64,000 nt of DNA from VRUE01 sp963774405 (lineage in GTDB: Bacteria; Actinomycetota; Thermoleophilia; Solirubrobacterales; 70-9), in assembly GCA_963774405.1 (NCBI GenBank), contig CAVZEV010000005.1:1012577-1076576 (forward strand), given 5' to 3'. Every line of letters starts with the position of its first letter. Position 1 is the stretch's first letter. Made by a program: the position numbers and the translations under genes. Below the pieces are notes generated by a model, which saw only the letters and a program-made list of their open reading frames with translations, was not told the DNA's origin and ran no database searches. Below are positions 8,824-16,901 of this stretch, piece after piece.

Positions 8824-9656
8824 CCGCAGCCCTCCCGCAGCGCCTGCATCGCGTGCTCGCGCACGGTGACGAAGGCGGGGTCGGTGACCGCCTCGTCGCG
8901 ATCGGCCGCGCGCGGCGCGGGGGCGCTGAGCCTGGTGACCGTGCGGGCCGGGCGGGCCGAGAGCACGACGACGCTGTCGCAGAGGTAGAGCGCCTCCTCG
9001 ATGTCGTGGGTGACCAGCACGACCGTGCGCGGGTCCTCGCCGAGGGCGCCCGCCAGCCACTGCTGCATCTCCGCTCGCGTGATCGCGTCGAGCGAGGCGA
9101 ACGGCTCGTCGAGGGCGAGCACCGGCTTGCCCGCGATCAGGGTGCGCAGGAACGCTACGCGCTGGCGCATGCCGCCGGAGAGCTCGGCCGGCCTGGCGCG
9201 CTCGAAGCCGCTCAGGCCGAAGCGCGCGAAGAGCTGCGCGGCCTGCTTGCGGGCGTCACCGCGGCGGACGCCGCGGTTGCGCAGCGCCAGCGCCGCGTTG
9301 TCGATCGCCGCCAGCCAGGGCAGCAGCAGGTCGCGCTGGGGCATCAGGGCGCACTGGGCCAGTCGCCCGGCCGCGCCGGCGACGCCGCCGACCTCGATCT
9401 CCCCCCGCGATGGCTCCTGCAGCCCCGCGATCAACTCCAGCAGCGTCGACTTGCCGCACCCCGACGGCCCGACCAGGCCGAGCACGCCGTGCGCCGGCAG
9501 CTCGAGCTCGAGCTGCTCGATCGTCGTCAGCTCGCCGTAGGAGTGGCCCAGATCGCGGATCGAGACCGCGGCCCCGTCGTCGATCGCCGCGGCAGGCGAT
9601 GCGATCGAGCCGGCGAATTCACCTGTTTCCGCGGGCATCTTGGTATCCTGGCGCAC
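8820..9656 (-). CDS. ABC transporter ATP-binding protein (ThiZ/SsuB type)
   Basis: 278 residues. The Walker A GPSGCGKST is at 63-71, the signature LSGGMRQR at 159-166, Walker B VLALDEPF at 179-186, and the switch His in THDIEEA. This is the energising subunit of the importer and first gene of the operon. The frame opens with GTG at 9656; an ATG at 9638 (MPAETG) is an equally possible start. The first ~30 residues are not part of the ATPase fold. The gene is divergent from the TauE/SafE gene, with an inverted repeat between them. Confidence 0.85.
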   Translation of the reverse strand: MRQDTKMPAETGEFAGSIASPAAAIDDGAAVSIRDLGHSYGELTTIEQLELELPAHGVLGLVGPSGCGKSTLLELIAGLQEPSRGEIEVGGVAGAAGRLAQCALMPQRDLLLPWLAAIDNAALALRNRGVRRGDARKQAAQLFARFGLSGFERARPAELSGGMRQRVAFLRTLIAGKPVLALDEPFASLDAITRAEMQQWLAGALGEDPRTVVLVTHDIEEALYLCDSVVVLSARPARTVTRLSAPAPRAADRDEAVTDPAFVTVREHAMQALREGCG

Positions 9657-9662
9657 TCGCGC

Positions 9663-9683
9663 TCCTGACCAAGAAGGTCAGGA
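9663..9683. promoter_or_regulatory. Inverted repeat between divergent ABC operon and TauE/SafE gene
   Basis: TCCTGACC-AAGAA-GGTCAGGA is a perfect 8-bp inverted repeat with a 5-base centre. It lies in the 57-base gap between the two divergent starts (9656 minus, 9714 plus). It could be an operator for a dimeric regulator acting on both promoters or a short hairpin in a 5' leader. No regulator is adjacent. Confidence 0.45.
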
Positions 9684-9713
9684 AAGTCGAATAACGGTAC
9701 CGCGGAGCACTCT

Positions 9714-10643
9714 ATGGACCCGGCAATCATCGTCTTCGGACTAGGAATCGGCGTACTCGTCGGCATGACCGGCATGGGCGGTGGATCCCTGATGACGCCG
9801 CTGCTGATCCTGATCTTCGGCATCCAGCCGACGACGGCGATCGGCACCGACATCTTCTACTCGGCGGTGACCAAGACGGTCGGCGGCTGGCGCCACTTCC
9901 GCATGAAGACGGTGAACATGGAGCTGGTCAAGTGGCTCTCCCTCGGCAGCGTGCCGGCGGCCGTGCTCGGCGTCGCGCTGGTCTCGGTGCTTCAGGACCA
10001 CATCGGCGAAGACCGCCTCGACTCGCTCGTCTACGCCGTGCTCGGCGGCACCCTGCTGATGGTCGGGGTGATCACCCTGACCCGGGCGCTGATCCTGCGC
10101 GACCTCGTGGTCGAGCGCGACCGCTTCGAGGTCGAGCGCCGCCACAAGGTCGCCGCCGTGATGATCGGCGCCACCACCGGCTTCGTGATCGGCATCACCT
10201 CGGCCGGCTCGGGCACCGTGATCGCGATCCTGTTGATCGCGGTCTACCGCCTGGCGCCGAAGAAGGTGGTCGGCACCGACGTCTTCCACGCCGCGATCCT
10301 GCTCTGGGCGGCGGGCATCGCCCACTGGGTCGGCGGCAACGTCGACTTCACCCTCGCCGCCAACATCCTGATCGGCTCGGTCCCGGGCGTCGTGATCGGG
10401 GCCGCCCTCTCCGACAAGGCACCGCAGGGCTTCATCCGCACCGCCCTCGGCGTCGTCCTGGTCGGCTCGGGCATCGTCACGATCCAGAAGGGCGATCCCA
10501 ACGTCTGGCCGATCGCCGCCGCCGTCGCCGCCCTCGGCCTCGGCGGCATCCTCGCCGCGCCGCGCTGGCTGCACCGCCGACGCGAGCGCGAAGCGCAAGC
10601 CGCCGCTCGCGACGCAGCATTGGCGCCGGACGCGACCGGCTGA
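9714..10643 (+). CDS. TauE/SafE-family anion (sulfite/sulfonate) exporter
   Basis: 309-residue membrane protein with about eight hydrophobic helices. It carries the paired TauE/SafE repeats: GVLVGMTGMGGGSLMTPLL near residue 12 and GFVIGITSAGSGTVIAILL near 155, each with the glycine-rich turn typical of the family, plus IGTDIFYSAVTK and VGTDVFHAAIL. Members export sulfite, sulfoacetate or other organic anions. The C-terminus (from about 290) is a charged cytoplasmic tail. The substrate is not predictable. The gene is followed by a terminator at 10655. Confidence 0.85.
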   Translation: MDPAIIVFGLGIGVLVGMTGMGGGSLMTPLLILIFGIQPTTAIGTDIFYSAVTKTVGGWRHFRMKTVNMELVKWLSLGSVPAAVLGVALVSVLQDHIGEDRLDSLVYAVLGGTLLMVGVITLTRALILRDLVVERDRFEVERRHKVAAVMIGATTGFVIGITSAGSGTVIAILLIAVYRLAPKKVVGTDVFHAAILLWAAGIAHWVGGNVDFTLAANILIGSVPGVVIGAALSDKAPQGFIRTALGVVLVGSGIVTIQKGDPNVWPIAAAVAALGLGGILAAPRWLHRRREREAQAAARDAALAPDATG

Positions 10644-10654
10644 CTGAGTTGCGG

Positions 10655-10680
10655 AATGCCCTGTTGATGCGGGCATTTTT
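10655..10680 (+). terminator. Rho-independent terminator after the TauE/SafE gene
   Basis: AATGCCC (10655-10661) pairs with GGGCATT (10671-10677) across a 9-base loop and runs into five T's. It ends the transcript about 12 bases after the stop codon. Confidence 0.7.
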
Positions 10681-10720
10681 GGCCGCATCAACGGCCGACC
10701 CCTTGAGTAGGGTGATCTGA

Positions 10721-11974
10721 TTGGCGGCAAATTCTGACAGGAATGCCTTCAAGGCACTGAGTCTTTTCAGCGGTGCCGGAGGCCTTGACATTGGCATTGA
10801 GCAGGCGGGTCACTGCACGACCCTTGCCTACATCGACTCCAACCCGGTGTTTTGCGACGCCCTGGTCAAGAACCGGGATGCCGGACGCCTGGGCTCGCCG
10901 TCCTCCCTCGTCCTCAACGAGAACCTTGCGGAGTTCGACTTCGCCGCCTTGCGTCGGAAGCTGGGGATGAGGAAGGGCCAGTTGGATCTGCTCGTCGGCG
11001 GGCCACCTTGCCAGTCGTTCAGCACAGCGGGTCGCCGCGGCACTATCCAAGACCCACGCGGCGAGTTGCTCTGGGCCTTTCTACGCGCTGTCGAAGAGTT
11101 CAAGCCGAAGTGGTTCCTGCTTGAGAACGTTCGGGGGCTCCTCTCGGCGGCGATCATGCACCGCCCGATCGCGCGGAGGCCGAACAAAGGGGGTCCGCCA
11201 CTGGCCCCCGACGAGGAGCCCGGCTCGGTCCTGGGATTGTGGCTCGACGACCTCGAGGCCGTCGGTTCCTATCGCGTTGACTGCTTCGAGGTCAACGCGG
11301 TCAACTACGGGGCGCCGCAGTTGCGCGAGCGGGTGCTCTTCTTCGGCAACCGACTTGGCAAGGTGGTCGATTTCCCCAAACCGACGCACGGGATCGAAGC
11401 GGGCCTGTTGCCGTTCTCGACGCTACGCGACGCGCTCGCGGGCCTGGCCGATCCCGAGCCGGTTCACCTGGACTTCAGCCCGCGCAAGAAGCGCTTTCTT
11501 GAGCTGGTCCCGCCGGGGGGCAACTGGCGGGCCCTGCCCCAGCGCTTGCAGCGTGAATCGATGGGCCGCGCCTATCACGCCAAGGGGGGGAGGTCGGGCT
11601 GGTGGCGGCGCCTGTCCTGGGATCTCCCCAGCCCCACCGTGATGACGATGCCGAACCACGCCAGCAGCTCCCTCTGCCATCCTGAGCAGGTGCGCGTTCT
11701 CTCGCTCAAGGAGTGCGCGCGGATCCAGGAGTTCCCTGACGACTGGGAGTTCGTCGGCAGCGTGGCGGAGCAGTACGAGCAGGTGGGGAACGCGGTGCCG
11801 GTCAGACTGGGCCGACTCGCGGCTGATGCAATTCGCACCGCCGGTCGTGCTGAGGCTGGCCTATCCTCGTACCAGCGGGTCTACTTGAAGTCGCATGTAC
11901 GCACCCGGCAGTGGTACCGCGCCGGCGAGGCCTTCGTCCGCCAGGACGGGCGCGATGTCGCCGTGGCTGCCTAG
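10721..11974 (+). CDS. DNA (cytosine-5) methyltransferase of a restriction-modification system
   Basis: 417 residues. Motif I FSGAGGLDIG is at 16-25 (S-adenosylmethionine), motif IV GGPPCQSFSTAGRRG has the nucleophile Cys97, motif VI is LLENVRG at 133-139, motif VIII is the region around NYGAPQLRERV, and motif X is EQVGNAVPVRLG. The target-recognition part (about 230-330) includes SGWWRRLSWDLPSPTVMTMP. It transfers a methyl group to C5 of cytosine in an unknown site. TTG at 10721 is the start. It is convergent with the endonuclease gene, and both stop codons share the CTAG at 11971-11974. Confidence 0.9.
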   Translation: MAANSDRNAFKALSLFSGAGGLDIGIEQAGHCTTLAYIDSNPVFCDALVKNRDAGRLGSPSSLVLNENLAEFDFAALRRKLGMRKGQLDLLVGGPPCQSFSTAGRRGTIQDPRGELLWAFLRAVEEFKPKWFLLENVRGLLSAAIMHRPIARRPNKGGPPLAPDEEPGSVLGLWLDDLEAVGSYRVDCFEVNAVNYGAPQLRERVLFFGNRLGKVVDFPKPTHGIEAGLLPFSTLRDALAGLADPEPVHLDFSPRKKRFLELVPPGGNWRALPQRLQRESMGRAYHAKGGRSGWWRRLSWDLPSPTVMTMPNHASSSLCHPEQVRVLSLKECARIQEFPDDWEFVGSVAEQYEQVGNAVPVRLGRLAADAIRTAGRAEAGLSSYQRVYLKSHVRTRQWYRAGEAFVRQDGRDVAVAA

Positions 11975-12780
11975 AAGGCACCCTCGAAGATCTTCTCCCA
12001 CATCTCCGCCTCCTCGCCCTCTAGCTCGAAGGCATCTCGGAAGGAGGCAGCGAGCGCTAGGCGCGCTTCGATCATCTGCTCGAAAAACGTCTTTCCCCCG
12101 TGTCGTTCGGCGAATCTAGCTTGAGCAGTGCGTATCGCGCGAAAGATCTCTTTGTGAGCGTTTCGCACTCCGGTGATGAACTCCCAAAACTCATGTCCGA
12201 TAAGTGTGTGAGCGTAAGGGCCGGTGCTTCTTTCCACTAGTGCGGGCTTGTTGTTGAGTCGTTCTCGCACTCCGTACACGATCCCGATCACGATGTCGTG
12301 GCCCGTTTGTTCGTGAATCTTAGGGAATGAAGCAATCATCTCGTTGGCATGAGACTGATTCATGGTCCACGGGCCGGACTTCAGGCTCAAAAAGTAACGA
12401 GAGCCTTCGACGGTCGTCTCTACGTCGATTGGGCTATATAGATCAGGTTCTGCGCTCTTCTCGGCTGGCTTGATTACTCCAAAGGGAGGCAAGATCTTGT
12501 CCTCGATGAACTTGCCAAAGGCCGTTGCATCGCCGTGGTGAAGCTTTGAATTTTGGATGTACTCGGCGGCCTCAAATGGAGAGAAGATGTTGTAGGCGGG
12601 TGCAAGAGCGAGCATCAAAAAAGGATTTATGTTGACGTCCGGGCTTCTTGCGTCTATCAACTCGCGCGCCTTTTTTAGGCGACGCTCTAGGAGTTGATCG
12701 GTCTCCTCGACGATGCCCTCGAACTTGTCACTGGGCATGAGTTCCTCTAGATCTCTTCGTCTCAACGCTGGGCTGGTCAT
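11971..12780 (-). CDS. Type II restriction endonuclease, PmeII-like
   Basis: 269 residues. An N-terminal helical part contains INPFLMLALAPAYN (about residue 52). A PD-(D/E)XK-like core follows: GKFIEDKILPPFG, then DVETTVEGSRYFLSLKSGPW, where the Asp/Glu and the Lys of SLKSG are candidate metal ligands. This pattern resembles the PmeII family of type II endonucleases. The gene starts six bases after the vsr stop and faces the methyltransferase, so the three form one cassette. The DNA is visibly less GC-rich than its surroundings (many TTG, AAA and TCT codons), a sign of transfer. The cleavage site is unknown. Confidence 0.75.
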   Translation of the reverse strand: MTSPALRRRDLEELMPSDKFEGIVEETDQLLERRLKKARELIDARSPDVNINPFLMLALAPAYNIFSPFEAAEYIQNSKLHHGDATAFGKFIEDKILPPFGVIKPAEKSAEPDLYSPIDVETTVEGSRYFLSLKSGPWTMNQSHANEMIASFPKIHEQTGHDIVIGIVYGVRERLNNKPALVERSTGPYAHTLIGHEFWEFITGVRNAHKEIFRAIRTAQARFAERHGGKTFFEQMIEARLALAASFRDAFELEGEEAEMWEKIFEGAF

Positions 12781-12786
12781 GAGTGG

Positions 12787-13275
12787 CTACCTCAGTTGTC
12801 TTGAGCGTTGTCGGCGGGCCAGGAGGGCCTTACGCGCGTCGTTGGCCACAGCGATGGGTGGTTCGTGTTCCCAGTAGCGAAGGACGAGCCAGCCGGCTTC
12901 CGCGAGAACTTCCGAATTGCGCTGATCGCGAGCGACGTTCCGCGCGATCTTGTCCGCCCAATACGAGCTGTTTTTCTTTGGCAGCCGACCGTGGTCGGGG
13001 CAGCCGTGCCAAAAGCAGCCATCTACAAAAACAGCGACTTTCTCCCGTGGGAAGACGATGTCTGCTTGGCAGCGCAAGCCCCTCTCCGGTCGTGCGTGCT
13101 TTCGAAAACGTAGACCGGATTGGTGGAGCAGTGACCTGATGAGTCGCTCGGGTCGAGTGTCCCTCCCACGGTTCCCGATCATCACTGCCTTTACGCTCGC
13201 CGATGTGGCTGGTGGCGCGGGTAGTTTCGGTCCGAACCTTCGGAGTAGTTCCGCACCGCTTGGACGAGTTTGCAC
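12787..13275 (-). CDS. vsr: Very short patch repair endonuclease (Vsr)
   Basis: 162 residues. Vsr nicks 5' to the T of T:G mismatches that arise when 5-methylcytosine deaminates, so it goes with m5C methyltransferases. Landmarks are GNRGRDTRPE at 34-43, the catalytic Asp72 in CQADIVFP, and the zinc/catalytic segment CFWHGCPDHGR at 87-97. The preceding ~30 residues are an unusual extra N-terminus, so a later start (for example Met32) is possible. It heads a two-gene unit with the endonuclease. Confidence 0.88.
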   Translation of the reverse strand: MQTRPSGAELLRRFGPKLPAPPATSASVKAVMIGNRGRDTRPERLIRSLLHQSGLRFRKHARPERGLRCQADIVFPREKVAVFVDGCFWHGCPDHGRLPKKNSSYWADKIARNVARDQRNSEVLAEAGWLVLRYWEHEPPIAVANDARKALLARRQRSRQLR

Positions 13276-13328
13276 AAAGGGCTTCTATCAGAGCCAGTCC
13301 GTGCCCGCGACTGATTAACTGCTGATCT

Positions 13329-13784
13329 ATGCGTGTCTCAGCCAAGGCTGACTATGCGGTGCGGGCGGCTGCCGAGCTCGCCGCCGCCGATGACGGGCCG
13401 GTCAAGGGCGAGAAACTCGCTGACTCTCAGGACATTCCGCTGCAGTTCTTGGAGCACATCCTCTTGGAGTTGAAGCACGCGGGGATCGTGCGGGCGCGGC
13501 GGGGGGCCAAGGGTGGCTACTGGTTGGCGCGGCCCGCCGACGAGGTGACGATCGCCGACATCGTCCGCGCGGTCGAGGGGCCGATCGCGCACGTGCAGTC
13601 GGCGCCGCCGGAGTCGATCGAGTACCGCGGCAACGCCGAGCACCTGCAGGAGGTCTGGATCGCCGTACGCGCCAGCCTGCGGACCGTGCTCGAGCACGTC
13701 ACCCTCGCCGACCTGGTCAGCGGCGAGCTGCCCGGCGAGGTCAAGGCCCTTGCCGCCGAGCCCGACGCCTGGGCCGCCCGCTAG
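13329..13784 (+). CDS. Rrf2-family transcriptional regulator without iron-sulfur cysteines
   Basis: 151 residues with the Rrf2 winged helix-turn-helix: MRVSAKADYAVRAAAELAA, LADSQDIPLQFLEHILLELKHAGIV and RGAKGGYWLARPADEVTIADIV. The cluster-ligating cysteines of IscR/NsrR/RirA are absent; there is no cysteine at all. It therefore belongs with CymR-like members that sense through a partner protein or a ligand. The gene is divergent from vsr across 53 bases. Its target is unknown, as no cysteine or Fe-S genes flank it. Confidence 0.85.
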   Translation: MRVSAKADYAVRAAAELAAADDGPVKGEKLADSQDIPLQFLEHILLELKHAGIVRARRGAKGGYWLARPADEVTIADIVRAVEGPIAHVQSAPPESIEYRGNAEHLQEVWIAVRASLRTVLEHVTLADLVSGELPGEVKALAAEPDAWAAR

Positions 13785-13877
13785 CGAAACGCTCCAAGCT
13801 GACTCGGCTCTCCGTTCGTTCGTCTTTCGGCGCGAATTGCGCACCACGCGTGCGTCGAACGCCGTCATCCTCGGCCG

Positions 13878-14099
13878 ATGCTTCTGGACCCGATCGCGCA
13901 TATTGGCCTCGCGGTATCGCTTGAGGCTGCGGCTACGTCGATTGGCGCTGGGGTCGTTGTTGGAGGGTTCGTCGCAGCGACGGGCGCGATGCTGAGTAGG
14001 CGCTCGCGTAGGGAAGTCGAGGACACAGCTTTGAGAGACGGCTACATCGGGGGAGTTGCCGGAATTCTTTGTCTGCTTTTGGATCTACTGACGCGATAG
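13878..14099 (+). CDS. Small membrane protein, hypothetical
   Basis: 73 residues with two hydrophobic segments (about 8-38 and 56-70) separated by the basic loop SRRSRREVED. The ATG start follows a short gap after the Rrf2 gene. The third-position GC is lower than in neighbours. No family is recognised. Confidence 0.5.
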   Translation: MLLDPIAHIGLAVSLEAAATSIGAGVVVGGFVAATGAMLSRRSRREVEDTALRDGYIGGVAGILCLLLDLLTR

Positions 14100-14109
14100 G
14101 GTAAGCGCT

Positions 14110-14307
14110 GTGGGACCGAGGAATATCTACATCTCAATTGCCGTAATGGCGGTGATCCTCTTCGGTGGGGGCTTCGCGGTGCAGAGCCTTGGCGGGACCG
14201 CGATCCAGATCGTGACGGTCATTGGGATAGCAGCCGGTTTCATCGTGCTCCACGCTCTCGACGGCCGAGATCGGCGCCGGGAGCGAGCCAAGCAGAAGGC
14301 CGCCTAG
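14110..14307 (+). CDS. Small two-helix membrane protein, hypothetical
   Basis: 65 residues from GTG 14110. Two hydrophobic helices (about 7-25 and 30-48) are followed by a basic tail DGRDRRRERAKQKAA. It lies 10 bases after the other small membrane gene, so they may be co-transcribed. Its TAG stop shares CTAG with the stop of the convergent VWA gene. Confidence 0.5.
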   Translation: MGPRNIYISIAVMAVILFGGGFAVQSLGGTAIQIVTVIGIAAGFIVLHALDGRDRRRERAKQKAA

Positions 14308-15707
14308 TCGGCTGCGGGGACGCCGCCGGCGACTACGTTGACGAAGTTCTCCAGGTGGCGGGTGGTCCAGCACTCGAAGGCGCCGTCGCAGTAGCGCTCG
14401 TAGGCGGCCATCACCGAGTCGCCGTAGTTCCAGTAGAGCTTCGGCTCGGGGTTGAGCCAGAAGAGCCGACCGGCGCGTTCGGAGACCTGGGCGAAGACCT
14501 CGGCGTGGGGCTCGCGGCCGTTGGTGCGGGCGTCGCCGAGCACGATCACGGTCGAGCGGGGGTCGAGGTCGTCGGAGATCTCGCCGAGGAACTCGAGCCA
14601 GACGCGGCCGTAGTCGGTGTAGCCGGAGACATCGGCGACGCCGCCCTCGCTGGAGATGCGCTGGGCGATCACGCGGAAGTCGCGCTCGTGCTCGAAGACG
14701 TCGGTGACCTCGGAGATGCGCTCGATGAAGACGAAGCTGCGCAGCTTGCGGAAGGAGTCGTGCAGAGCGTGCAGGACCGAGAGGAAGAAGACGCTGGCCG
14801 AGGTGACCGAGGTCGAGACGTCGCAGAGCACGTAGATCTCCGGCCGGCGCGGTCGCTTGGGGCGGTAGCGCAGGTTCATCGGCACGCCGCCGGTCTCCAG
14901 TGAGCCGCGCATCGTCCGCCGCACGTCGATGCTCTGGCCGCGGCGGCGGCCGCGCTGCTCGTGGCCGAGCGTCGCCAGGCGTCGCTTCATCTGCGAGACC
15001 GCGCGGTGCACGGCGGCGAGGTCCTGGGTCGGGCTGGTCGGCAGCGCCCGGTCGAGCTCGGCCAGCGGCCGCGAGGGGGGCAGGGTGGAGGTGCGCTCGA
15101 TCAGGTCGCGCTCGAGCTCGCGGCGCAGGTGGCGCTCGAAGGCGTTGAGCTGGTCGCGCTCGATCGGCGGCAGCTCGCCGGCGCCGTCCTCGGCCTCGGC
15201 CTGGGTGCCGGCCGAGAGCCCCAGGGTGCGGCGGATCCGCTGCACGTCGACGCCGACCACTCCCGAGCCCTCTCCCTGGCGGCCGAAGGCGGAGATCGCC
15301 AGGCGGGCCAGGTCGCGCATCGTGCCCTCGTCTTCCTCGATGATCGCCTGGCGGATCTGCTCGCGCAGCTCGTCGATGTCGAGTCGCTCCGCTCCCTCGC
15401 CGCGCCGGCCGCTTTCCTCGATCCCGCGCGAGATCGCCTCGGTCTCGGCGGCGCGGAAGAACCAGCGGTCGAAGAGCAGCTCGAAGAGGCGGCGGTCCTC
15501 CTGGGACTTGGCAATCGTGCTCGCCAGCGCCTCGCGGAAGTCCTCGCGCGAGGTCCAGGGCACCTCGTCCAGCGCCGCGAAGGCGTCGAGGATCTCCGAG
15601 GTGCCAACCGAGACGCCCTCGCTGCGCAGCTCCTCGCAGAAGCCGAGCAGCTTCGCCGCCAGCCCCGGCGGGCCGGCCTCAGCTTTGGGGCCGTACGGGC
15701 TCGGCAA
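14304..15707 (-). CDS. VWA-domain protein, CoxE-like
   Basis: 467 residues. A long helical, charged N-terminal part is followed by a von Willebrand A domain starting near residue 290. The metal-ion site DVSTSVTS (Asp296, Ser298, Ser300) is intact, with further MIDAS residues likely in DYGRVW and LGDARTN. CoxE-like proteins act with MoxR ATPases as metal-insertion or complex-assembly chaperones. The start overlaps the end of the moxR-like gene by 29 bases, typical of this pair. The client is unknown because no molybdenum hydroxylase or dehydrogenase gene is in the window. Confidence 0.85.
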   Translation of the reverse strand: MPSPYGPKAEAGPPGLAAKLLGFCEELRSEGVSVGTSEILDAFAALDEVPWTSREDFREALASTIAKSQEDRRLFELLFDRWFFRAAETEAISRGIEESGRRGEGAERLDIDELREQIRQAIIEEDEGTMRDLARLAISAFGRQGEGSGVVGVDVQRIRRTLGLSAGTQAEAEDGAGELPPIERDQLNAFERHLRRELERDLIERTSTLPPSRPLAELDRALPTSPTQDLAAVHRAVSQMKRRLATLGHEQRGRRRGQSIDVRRTMRGSLETGGVPMNLRYRPKRPRRPEIYVLCDVSTSVTSASVFFLSVLHALHDSFRKLRSFVFIERISEVTDVFEHERDFRVIAQRISSEGGVADVSGYTDYGRVWLEFLGEISDDLDPRSTVIVLGDARTNGREPHAEVFAQVSERAGRLFWLNPEPKLYWNYGDSVMAAYERYCDGAFECWTTRHLENFVNVVAGGVPAAD

Positions 15708-16560
15708 GCTTCACCCCGACTCGCTCGGCGACCAGCTCGATGTCGGTGCGGTGCTTGACGATGACCGACATCGATTGCTCGAAGGTCTCGCGGTCGATGT
15801 CCTCGCTGCCCATCAGCAGCAGCGTGCGGGCCCAGTCGATCGACTCGGCGATCGAGGGCGGCTTCTTCAGGTCGAGGTCGCGGACCATCCGGACCACCTC
15901 GACCAGCTTGCGAGTCAGCGCCTCGGAGAGCTCGGGGGCGTGCAGGCGGACGATCTCCATCTCGCGCTCGAGCTCGGGGTAGTCGAGCCAGAGATAGAGG
16001 CAGCGCCGCTTCAGCGCCTCGGTCAGCTCGCGCGAGTTGTTCGAGGTGAGGATCACGATCGGCATCGTCGTCGCCGAGACCTGGCCCAGCTCCGGGATCG
16101 TGATCTGGAAGTCGGAGAGCAGCTCGAGCAGCATCGCCTCGAACTCCTGGTCGGTCTTGTCGATCTCGTCGATCAGCAGCACCACCGGCTCGGCATTGGC
16201 GATCGCCCGCAGCAGCGGGCGCTCGAGCAGGAACTCCTTGTCGAAGATGTCGCCGTGGACGTCCTCCCAGCCGTCCTCGCCGCCGGCCTGGATGCGCAGC
16301 AGTTGCTTGCGGTAGTTCCACTCATACAGCGCCTTGGCCTCGTCGAGGCCCTCGTAGCACTGTAGGCGGATCAGCTCGCGGCCGGTGGCGCGGGAGAGCG
16401 CCTTGGCCAGCTCGGTCTTGCCGACCCCGGCCGGGCCCTCGACCAGGACCGGCTTGCCCAGCCGCTGGGCGAGGAAGGAGACCAGCGCGGCGGGCTCGTC
16501 GGCGAGGTAGCCGACCTCGGCGAGCGCCTGCTTAACCTCAGCTGCGGAACCGTCGGCCAT
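15679..16560 (-). CDS. MoxR-family AAA+ ATPase
   Basis: 293 residues from ATG 16560 (MADGSAAEVK). Walker A is EGPAGVGKTE at 41-50 and Walker B is PVVLLIDEIDKTD. A sensor segment ILTSNNSRELTEALKRRC and the arginine-rich lid follow, as in MoxR chaperones. An upstream in-frame start at 16632 would add residues without similarity and would cross the divergent small gene, so it is rejected. The gene forms an operon with the downstream VWA gene; such pairs load metals or remodel complexes. Confidence 0.88.
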   Translation of the reverse strand: MADGSAAEVKQALAEVGYLADEPAALVSFLAQRLGKPVLVEGPAGVGKTELAKALSRATGRELIRLQCYEGLDEAKALYEWNYRKQLLRIQAGGEDGWEDVHGDIFDKEFLLERPLLRAIANAEPVVLLIDEIDKTDQEFEAMLLELLSDFQITIPELGQVSATTMPIVILTSNNSRELTEALKRRCLYLWLDYPELEREMEIVRLHAPELSEALTRKLVEVVRMVRDLDLKKPPSIAESIDWARTLLLMGSEDIDRETFEQSMSVIVKHRTDIELVAERVGVKLAEPVRPQS

Positions 16561-16582
16561 GGGGGCGATGATAATCGGCCCT

Positions 16583-16837
16583 GTGCCCGACCTCGCCCTG
16601 CCGCTCGCCGCGTTGCTGCCCCACAGCGCCACGCCCTACATCGCCCTGGTCCTGATCGGCTTCGCGGTCGGCATCCTCGGCCACCTCAGCTCGGCCCGTT
16701 GGCTGGTCGCCGCCGGGGTGATCCTGATCTTCCTCGGCGCCTTCCTCTTCCCGGTCGCGGTCAACTTCACCCAGGAAAGCCCGGGCAGGATCGAAGCGCC
16801 CGAAGAAGGCCAGAGGGCGCTGGAAACGGTTCGCTGA
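16583..16837 (+). CDS. Small membrane protein, hypothetical
   Basis: 84 residues from GTG 16583 (MPDLALPLAALLPHS). Two hydrophobic helices (about 20-38 and 42-60) are followed by a polar tail. An earlier in-frame ATG at 16559 overlaps the divergent moxR start and is less likely. No family is recognised. Confidence 0.5.
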   Translation: MPDLALPLAALLPHSATPYIALVLIGFAVGILGHLSSARWLVAAGVILIFLGAFLFPVAVNFTQESPGRIEAPEEGQRALETVR

Positions 16838-16901
16838 GGGGCGCACCCGCTAGCTTTACGAGCACGCCAACCCGACCGTCTCGTCCAGGAGGCCAAACGC
16901 T

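Noticed and set aside
8823..9060. Longer N-terminus for the ABC permease
   Set aside because: It lies inside the ATPase gene in another frame; ATG 8823 overlaps the ATPase stop as expected.
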